Shown here: positions 38,105 through 43,234 of the stretch, in pieces
Layout: every line of letters starts with the position of its first letter
Position numbering within the stretch: the stretch's first letter is position 1
NCBI GenBank assembly: GCA_017883065.1
Contig: JADGOG010000007.1
Span: 1 to 43,234, forward strand
Length of the DNA stretch: 43,234 nt
Direction of reading: 5' to 3'
DNA from: Acidimicrobiales bacterium
GTDB lineage: Bacteria; Actinomycetota; Acidimicrobiia; Acidimicrobiales; RAAP-2
Made by a program: the position numbers and the translations under genes
The notes under the pieces: generated by a model
Databases searched by the model: none
What the model was told of the DNA's origin: nothing
What the model saw: only the letters and a program-made list of their open reading frames with translations

Positions 38105-39621
38105 CCGTCCCCACTCCGGTGACCCCTATCGACGCGGCATCCGGCGACGTCGTCGATCACCTGGCCGGCACCTTCGTGGCGGTGGACACCGAACTGGCCC
38201 GCCGACTCTCCGAGGTGTGCGCAGAGGTGTCCGATCTCGACGCCATACGTGCCGAAGCCGGGAGGGACTGGTGGCCGCTGGCCATCGGGTGGGCCACACG
38301 CGGCGAGGTGCCGGCCCGGCCGGCCGTGGTCGCCCGACCCACCAGTACCGATCAGGTCGCCGCCGTGCTGTCCCTGTGCAACCAGGCCCGGGTGCCGGTG
38401 ACCCCCGCAGGCGGACGCAGCGGGGTGTGTGGTGCCTCGATCCCACTGTTCGGCGGCGTGGCCCTCGACCTGTGCGGCCTGGCCGGATTCGGGGAGGTGG
38501 ATCCGGAGTCGTTGGTGGCCGACCTGCGCGCCGGCACGTTCGGGCCCGAGGTGGAGGCGGGCCTGCGCGACGGGTACGGTCTGACCCTCGGACACTGGCC
38601 CCAGTCGATGGATCTGTCCACGGTGGGCGGCTGGCTCGCGTGCCGGGGGGCGGGCCAGTACTCCAACCGGTACGGGAAGATCGAGGACATGGTCATCGGC
38701 CTCGAGGTGGTCCTGGCCGACGGGCAGGTAGTCCGCACCGGGGGGCACGCCCCCCGATCGGCCACCGGCCCGGACCTCACCCAGCTCTTCGTGGGGAGCG
38801 AGGGCACCCTCGGAGTGATCACCGAGGGCCGCTTCCGCGTCCACCCGGTGCCCGAGGGCGAGGGCCGGCGGGCCTTCGGCTTCGCTACCTTCGGCGACGG
38901 GCTCGACGCATGTCGCCGGATCCTGCGTCGGGGCGCCACACCCGCCGTCCTCCGCCTCTACGACCAGACCGAGTCGGCCCGCTCCTTCGACCTGACCGAC
39001 ACCTGTGCCCTCGTCGTGCTGGACGAGGCGGATCCTGCCCTGGTGGAGGCCACCTTGGCGGTGGTCGACTCGGAGTGCGGCGACGCCGATCCGCTCGATG
39101 CCGGCCTGGTGGAGCGGTGGCTCGACCACCGCAACGACGTGTCCGCCCTCGCCCCACTGTGGCGGGCGGGCATCGTCGTGGACACCGTGGAGGTCTCCGC
39201 CCGCTGGAGCGTGCTCCCCGACCTCTACCGGGCGGTGCTCGACACCCTGGCCGGTGTGGAGGGCACCCTGGTGGCCTCGTCCCACCAGTCCCACGCCTAC
39301 ACCGACGGGGCGTGCCTCTACTTCACCTTCGCCGGTCGGCCGCCTGGCGACCTCGACGGCTCGGATCCCGCCCACCACGAATGGGTGGCCTCCTACTACC
39401 GCAGGGCGTGGGACGAGGTCACCCGGGCGACCCGGACCGCCGGCGGTGCCATCAGCCACCATCACGGCATCGGCATCAACCGGGCCCGCTTCCTGCCCGA
39501 GGCTCTCGGCGCCGGGTTCGGGGTGCTGTCGTCGGTGAAGCACGCCCTCGACCCCAATGGCATCCTCAACCCGGGCAAGCTCGGCTTGGCCAGCTCCTTC
39601 GGCGAAGTGCCCTGGCCATGA
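38101..39621 (+). CDS. FAD-binding oxidase, alkyl-DHAP synthase-like
   Basis: A 506-residue flavoprotein of the PCMH/GlcD family. PARPAVVARPTSTDQVAAVLSLCNQARVPVTPAGGRSGVCGASIP is the FAD-binding region. GHWPQSMDLSTVGGWLACRGAGQYSNRYGKIEDMV and the C-terminal SHHHGIGINRARFL match alkyldihydroxyacetonephosphate synthases, whose histidine run is catalytic. Those enzymes swap the acyl group of acyl-DHAP for a fatty alcohol. Location between genes that make DHAP and glycerol-3-phosphate supports a DHAP-derived substrate, but a simple alpha-hydroxyacid or glycerol-type oxidase is possible. The GTG start overlaps the glpD stop, and its stop overlaps the kinase ATG (ATGA). Confidence 0.85.
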   Translation: MTVPTPVTPIDAASGDVVDHLAGTFVAVDTELARRLSEVCAEVSDLDAIRAEAGRDWWPLAIGWATRGEVPARPAVVARPTSTDQVAAVLSLCNQARVPVTPAGGRSGVCGASIPLFGGVALDLCGLAGFGEVDPESLVADLRAGTFGPEVEAGLRDGYGLTLGHWPQSMDLSTVGGWLACRGAGQYSNRYGKIEDMVIGLEVVLADGQVVRTGGHAPRSATGPDLTQLFVGSEGTLGVITEGRFRVHPVPEGEGRRAFGFATFGDGLDACRRILRRGATPAVLRLYDQTESARSFDLTDTCALVVLDEADPALVEATLAVVDSECGDADPLDAGLVERWLDHRNDVSALAPLWRAGIVVDTVEVSARWSVLPDLYRAVLDTLAGVEGTLVASSHQSHAYTDGACLYFTFAGRPPGDLDGSDPAHHEWVASYYRRAWDEVTRATRTAGGAISHHHGIGINRARFLPEALGAGFGVLSSVKHALDPNGILNPGKLGLASSFGEVPWP

Positions 39622-41087
39622 GCATCCTGGTGGTGGACGTGGGGACCTCGGGGGTCCGTGGAGCGGTGGTGCGCCCCGACGGTGCCGTCGAGCACGTCCA
39701 CCATGTCCCGGTGCTGCCCGACAGCCCGTTCCCCGGTCTGGTCGAATTCGATGCCACGGTCATGGCCGCCGCCGTGGTCGAGGTGGCCACGGCCAGCCTG
39801 GCCGACGGGGGGCCGGTCGAGGCGGTGGGGATCGCCAATCAGCGGGCCTCGACCATTCTGTGGGACCGGTCCACCGGCGTCCCGGTGGCGCCGGCGCTCG
39901 GATGGCAGGACCTACGCACGGTGGGGACCTGCCTGGAGTTGCAGGCCCAGGGGATCCGGGTGGCCCCCAATGCGTCGGCCACCAAGCTGGCCGCCCTCCT
40001 CGACATGGCCGACCCCGACCGCTCCCGCTCCGAACGCGGTGAGCTGGCCTTCGGCACCATCGACACCTGGGTGGCCTGGACGCTGTCGGGTGGGACCCTC
40101 CACTGCACCGATGCCTCGAATGCCGGGGTGACCGGGCTCATCCACGGTGACGGTTCCGGCTGGAGCCCCGCCGTGCTCGCCGCGCTGCGGATCCCTGAGG
40201 CGGTCCTGCCCACCATCGTCGACTCCACCGGGGCGGTGGGTCGGGCCGAGATCCTCGACGGTGCGCCGGTGATCGCCGGCATGGCCGGTGACCAGCAGGC
40301 ATCGCTCATCGGCCAAGGTTGCACACGGGCCGGGCTGGCCAAGGCCACCTTTGGCACCGGGGGGATGCTCGACCAGTGCACGGGGACGCAGCGACCGGCC
40401 CAGGCCACCCGGGGCCCGGCGGGCACCATCCCGATCATCGCCTGGCAACGGGCCGGCATGATCACCTGGGGCGTCGAGGCGATCATGCTGTCCGCCGGCA
40501 CCTGCGTCGAGTGGCTGCGTGACGACCTGGCCATCATCGACTCTGCCGAACACTCCGCCCTGGTGGCCTCCCAGTGCGGCGACACCGGCGACGTCTGGTT
40601 CGTCCCCGCCCTGCTCGGCCTGGGCACGCCGGTGTGGGACTTCGGGGCCCGGGGCACCTTCGTCGGCATCACTCGAGGCTCGGGGCGGCCCGAACTGGTG
40701 CGGGCGGTCCTCGAAGGGGTGGCCCATCGCGGCGCCGATCTCCTCGAGGCGGCCACCGCCGACTCGGGACTACCGATCCCCTCCCTGCGGGTCGACGGCG
40801 GCATGTCGGCCAACCCGGTGTTCGTCCAGGCCCTGGCCGATGCGTGCGGCTGCCCGATCGAGGTCGCCCCGGTACTGGAGGCCACCACCCTCGGCGCCGC
40901 CTACCTGGCCGGGATGGCCGTGGGGACGTGGTCCGACGAAGACCAGGTGGCCGCGGCGTGGACACCTCGCCAGGTCGTGGAGCCAGGCATCGACGACCAG
41001 CAACGCACAGAGGGCCGGTCCCGGTGGCTGCGGGCCCGTTCCAGGGCCGAGGCCACCATCCCCGAGCTGTCCGCCCTTGACTTCTGA
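39618..41087 (+). CDS. glpK: FGGY-family kinase, glycerol kinase-like
   Basis: A 489-residue FGGY sugar kinase. The phosphate-1 motif is ILVVDVGTSGVRGAVV; GIANQRASTILWDRSTGVPV and GWQDLRT are glycerol-kinase-like. FGTGGMLDQCTG, WGVEAIMLSAGTCVEWLRDDL and the C-terminal LRVDGGMSANPVFVQALADACG with GAAYLAGMAVG complete the fold. With GlpD in the operon, phosphorylation of glycerol is the best guess, though FGGY substrates are hard to call. The 1132-residue track ORF is the same frame left open upstream across glpD and the oxidase and is not real. The stop lies in the first copy of a 21-base tandem repeat. Confidence 0.85.
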   Translation: MSILVVDVGTSGVRGAVVRPDGAVEHVHHVPVLPDSPFPGLVEFDATVMAAAVVEVATASLADGGPVEAVGIANQRASTILWDRSTGVPVAPALGWQDLRTVGTCLELQAQGIRVAPNASATKLAALLDMADPDRSRSERGELAFGTIDTWVAWTLSGGTLHCTDASNAGVTGLIHGDGSGWSPAVLAALRIPEAVLPTIVDSTGAVGRAEILDGAPVIAGMAGDQQASLIGQGCTRAGLAKATFGTGGMLDQCTGTQRPAQATRGPAGTIPIIAWQRAGMITWGVEAIMLSAGTCVEWLRDDLAIIDSAEHSALVASQCGDTGDVWFVPALLGLGTPVWDFGARGTFVGITRGSGRPELVRAVLEGVAHRGADLLEAATADSGLPIPSLRVDGGMSANPVFVQALADACGCPIEVAPVLEATTLGAAYLAGMAVGTWSDEDQVAAAWTPRQVVEPGIDDQQRTEGRSRWLRARSRAEATIPELSALDF

Positions 41088-41116
41088 CCCGGTGACCTTG
41101 ACTTCTGACCCGGTGA
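41075..41116. repeat. Perfect 21-bp tandem duplication at the glpK stop
   Basis: CCTTGACTTCTGACCCGGTGA is present twice without spacer (41075-41095 and 41096-41116). The first copy carries the glpK stop codon. The unit is a multiple of three, so an insertion or loss of a copy upstream of the stop would keep the frame. Confidence 0.95.
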
Positions 41117-41143
41117 CCATCGCATCCTCGGGGCGATCCATCA

Positions 41144-41173
41144 TTGAAATCGTGCCTCTGGAACGCCTAGAGT
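41144..41173 (+). promoter_or_regulatory. Promoter of the moxR operon
   Basis: TTGAAA (41144-41149) and TAGAGT (41168-41173) are separated by 18 bases, a good sigma-70-type match for an actinomycete. The start codon of the MoxR gene lies 67 bases downstream. This gap of 153 bases contains nothing else except the 21-bp repeat. Confidence 0.6.
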
Positions 41174-41240
41174 GGGAAGGTTGCCACGCTGGGCGACGAC
41201 GCCGGAGAGTCGGGCGAGTGCACGGAATGCAGGGATGCGC

Positions 41241-42233
41241 ATGAGCACGGACATCGGGACAGTCGGAGCCGAGTCACCGTTTCCCGCCGGGCAGGTCCCA
41301 CCCTCCCTCGACGAGGCGGTGGCCACCGCCCGGAACCTCCATTCCGCCCTCTCCGGGGTCCTGCTCGGAACGCCCCGGGCGGTCACCTTCGCCGTCGTGG
41401 CCGCACTGTCGGGCAACCACCTGCTCATCGAGGACGTGCCCGGCGTAGGCAAGACCGTCCTGGCCCGTGCGCTGGCCACCGCGCTCGGCGTCGAGCTGTC
41501 CAGGGTCCAGGGCCAGCCCGACCTGCTGCCCTCCGACGTGACCGGGGTGACCGTCTTCGCTCCCGACACCGCCACCTGGGACTTCCGACCCGGGCCCATC
41601 TTCGGGCACGTCGTCCTGGTGGACGAGATCAACCGCACCCCTCCCCGCACCCAGTCGGCGCTGCTCGAAGCCATGGAAGAGCAGCAGGTCTCGGTGGACG
41701 GCGACTCGTGGCCGCTCCCGCAACCGCACCTGGTGATCGGCACCCAAAACCCCATCGGGCAGCTCGGCACCTACCCCCTGGTCGAGAGCCAGCTGGACCG
41801 GTTCGGGCTCTCCATGTCCATCGGCTACCCCGATGCCGAGGTCGAGACCCGGCTGGTCCTGCACAACGGCGGGCGCTATGCCCTCGACACGCTGGTGCCG
41901 ATCTGTGATCCGACTCAGTGGGAACGGGCCATCAACGCCACCGCCCGAACCCAGGTGGTCACCGCGGTGGCCGAGTACGCGGTCTCCCTGGTGCGAGCCA
42001 CCCGGACCGCCGGCACCGTCCGGCTGGGCGCCAGTCCCCGGGCAGCCATCTCCCTGATCCGGAGTGCACAGGCCTACGCCGTCCTGTGCGGTCGGGCCTA
42101 CGTGACCCCCCAGGACGTGCAGGCCGTCGCCGTGGCCTGTCTCTCCCACCGGTTGGTGGCCGAGGGAGGCGGCGGTGACGGTCCCGCCCTGGTCGGCCGG
42201 ATCATCGCCGAATCACCCGTTCCGCCGACGTGA
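41241..42233 (+). CDS. MoxR-family AAA+ ATPase
   Basis: A 330-residue MoxR ATPase. Walker A is EDVPGVGKTVLARALA (K71), Walker B is VVLVDEINRTPPRTQSALLEAMEE, sensor 1 is VIGTQNP and GTYPLVESQLDRF is the MoxR signature. Such proteins act as chaperones that activate VWA- or DUF58-containing partners. ATG at 41241 is preferred over the in-frame ATG at 41235 because AGGG at 41231-41234 has proper spacing only to the former. The stop overlaps the GTG of the DUF58 gene, the usual partner. Confidence 0.92.
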   Translation: MSTDIGTVGAESPFPAGQVPPSLDEAVATARNLHSALSGVLLGTPRAVTFAVVAALSGNHLLIEDVPGVGKTVLARALATALGVELSRVQGQPDLLPSDVTGVTVFAPDTATWDFRPGPIFGHVVLVDEINRTPPRTQSALLEAMEEQQVSVDGDSWPLPQPHLVIGTQNPIGQLGTYPLVESQLDRFGLSMSIGYPDAEVETRLVLHNGGRYALDTLVPICDPTQWERAINATARTQVVTAVAEYAVSLVRATRTAGTVRLGASPRAAISLIRSAQAYAVLCGRAYVTPQDVQAVAVACLSHRLVAEGGGGDGPALVGRIIAESPVPPT

Positions 42234-43234
42234 CCACCGGCGCCACCGGGCGTGGCTCCACCGGTTGGCGCACGGTCAACGCCGCCGTGGCCGGTGCGGC
42301 GGGAGGTGCAGGTGGCGTGGTGGTGGTCCGGGCCGTCGCCGGCCCCGGCCAGGTGAGGATCGGGGTGTTCGTCGGAACGGTGGCCATGCTGGCCGCCATC
42401 GTGGCGTCGTGGGTGCTCTCGTCCCCCCAACGCCGCTCGGCTCGGGTCCGGTTGCCCGGAGGCCGACCACTCCGGGCCCGCGTTCACCCGGTGGCCTGGT
42501 TCGGCCCGGTGGTGGGGAGCGTCGTGGGCATGCTGGTCTTCGCCGGGGTGGCCCACTCCAGCGGGTCCGGGTGGGTCCAGGCCATCGGGGCGCTGTTGGC
42601 GGCCGTCCTCCTCACCGGGCTGATCCTGCCGGCGGTCCCGGCCCGCCTGGCCGCGGTCCGCTGCAGCGCGTCGCCGTCGGATGCCGAGGCGGGCCGACCG
42701 TTCGAGATCACCCTGATCGCCAACGGTCCACTCCGGGTCAGGCCCCGCTTCCCGACCGGGCCGGTGGCCCGGGCCGAGGGATCGGCGCACGGCCAGCGGT
42801 CGGTGGAGATCACCCTCACCCCCGATCGTCGGGCCGTCTTGCACGCCGTGGCCGTCGAGGTCGCCTCGTGCGCGCCGTTCGGCATCCTGTGGTGGGCCAA
42901 AGAGATCGAGGTGGCCCTGACCCGCCCCCTGCACGTCGCACCACGTGCCGGGGAGCCCGGAGCCACCGGGGCACTCCTGGACGAGGCGCACGGGGACGCG
43001 TCCCTCCGGGTCCCGGCCGAGTCCGGTGAGCCCCGAGGCATCCGGCCCTACCAGCCGGGCGATGCCCGCCGTGCGGTCCACTGGCCGGCCAGCGCCCACA
43101 CCGCGTCCCTCATGGTGCGTGAGAAGGAGCGCCAGATCGACGACCCGGTGGTCGTGGAGGTGGTGCTGCCGCCCGACCCGCTCGAGGCCGAGGCGGTGAC
43201 CGAGCGGGTGATGGCCACGGTCGGGCGCCATCTC
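42230..43234 (+). CDS. DUF58 domain protein, partial
   Basis: This gene is missing from the ORF track because it runs off the right edge. A GTG at 42230 overlaps the moxR TGA (GTGA) and opens a frame of 335 codons without a stop. It has two or three N-terminal hydrophobic helices (VRIGVFVGTVAMLAAIVASWVL; VAWFGPVVGSVVGMLVFAGVA; IGALLAAVLLTGLILPAV), a beta-rich middle section and then the DUF58 signature GEPRGIRPYQPGDARRAVHWPASAHTASLMVREKE. DUF58 proteins sit beside MoxR and often a transglutaminase-like membrane protein, which may lie further right. Confidence 0.9.
   Translation, partial: MTTGATGRGSTGWRTVNAAVAGAAGGAGGVVVVRAVAGPGQVRIGVFVGTVAMLAAIVASWVLSSPQRRSARVRLPGGRPLRARVHPVAWFGPVVGSVVGMLVFAGVAHSSGSGWVQAIGALLAAVLLTGLILPAVPARLAAVRCSASPSDAEAGRPFEITLIANGPLRVRPRFPTGPVARAEGSAHGQRSVEITLTPDRRAVLHAVAVEVASCAPFGILWWAKEIEVALTRPLHVAPRAGEPGATGALLDEAHGDASLRVPAESGEPRGIRPYQPGDARRAVHWPASAHTASLMVREKERQIDDPVVVEVVLPPDPLEAEAVTERVMATVGRHL

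Noticed and set aside
37689-41087. 1132-codon open frame on the plus strand
   Set aside because: Only the part from 39618 is real (glycerol kinase-like). The upstream 640 codons are Arg/Pro/Gly-rich and lie across glpD and the FAD oxidase in the wrong frame; long open shadow frames are common at this GC content.
1-43234. CRISPR arrays, prophage, insertion sequences, tRNA or rRNA genes
   Set aside because: No spaced direct repeats, transposase or integrase motifs, or tRNA T-loop signatures outside coding sequence were seen on reading through.

Overview
The window is about 70% GC and almost every gene starts within a few bases of its neighbour, many with ATGA or GTGA overlaps. The gene families point to an actinomycete: F420/PPOX-type flavoprotein, 3Fe-4S ferredoxin paired with a P450, mycobacterial-type steroid catabolism enzymes, TLP1-type thiolase-like protein, encapsulin and DUF3533-like membrane protein. 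A lineage such as Acidimicrobiia is plausible, but that is inference. No rRNA, tRNA, CRISPR array or insertion sequence was recognised.

Region by region: (1) 1-4487 is the end of a potassium-transport operon, kdpB(partial)-kdpC-kdpD-kdpE, with an enlarged KdpC. (2) 4512-11149 holds mixed metabolic genes: a methyltransferase fused to a Mug-type uracil-DNA glycosylase, an ABM monooxygenase, a FrnE/DsbA-family oxidoreductase, a PPOX flavoprotein, a TLP1 thiolase-like protein, DUF4031, rhodanese, a VOC protein and an HSL-type esterase. (3) 11177-27021 looks like a steroid-degradation island. A FadE28/FadE29-like acyl-CoA dehydrogenase pair is divergent from a thiolase, and the shared promoter holds a sequence that fits the KstR operator consensus exactly. 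A long minus-strand series follows: FadE30-, IpdF- and FadD3-like genes, alcohol dehydrogenase, two further acyl-CoA ligases, an SDR, a P450, its ferredoxin and an agmatinase-family ureohydrolase. (4) 27294-29715 holds msrB behind a heavily structured leader, a small unknown gene, an SSB without the acidic tail and a family 1 encapsulin without an obvious cargo gene. (5) 29741-33032 holds a membrane protein divergent from a CoA-transferase/crotonase pair; the crotonase lacks both hydratase glutamates. (6) 33063-36154 is a peroxide-defence module: a PerR-type regulator, a rubredoxin-less rubrerythrin, a CCG-type Fe-S protein and DUF3501. (7) 36329-41087 is a translationally coupled glpD - alkyl-DHAP-synthase-like - glpK operon. 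(8) 41241-43234 starts a MoxR/DUF58 operon that runs off the window.

The best candidates for poorly described biology are the PerR/rubrerythrin/Fe-S/DUF3501 module with its AT-rich 20-bp palindrome, the orphan encapsulin preceded by an overlapping-frame string that looks like a cargo-loading peptide, the methyltransferase-Mug fusion, and the KstR-like control of the steroid island. Functional calls rest on reading the translations against remembered family motifs; no database search was run.
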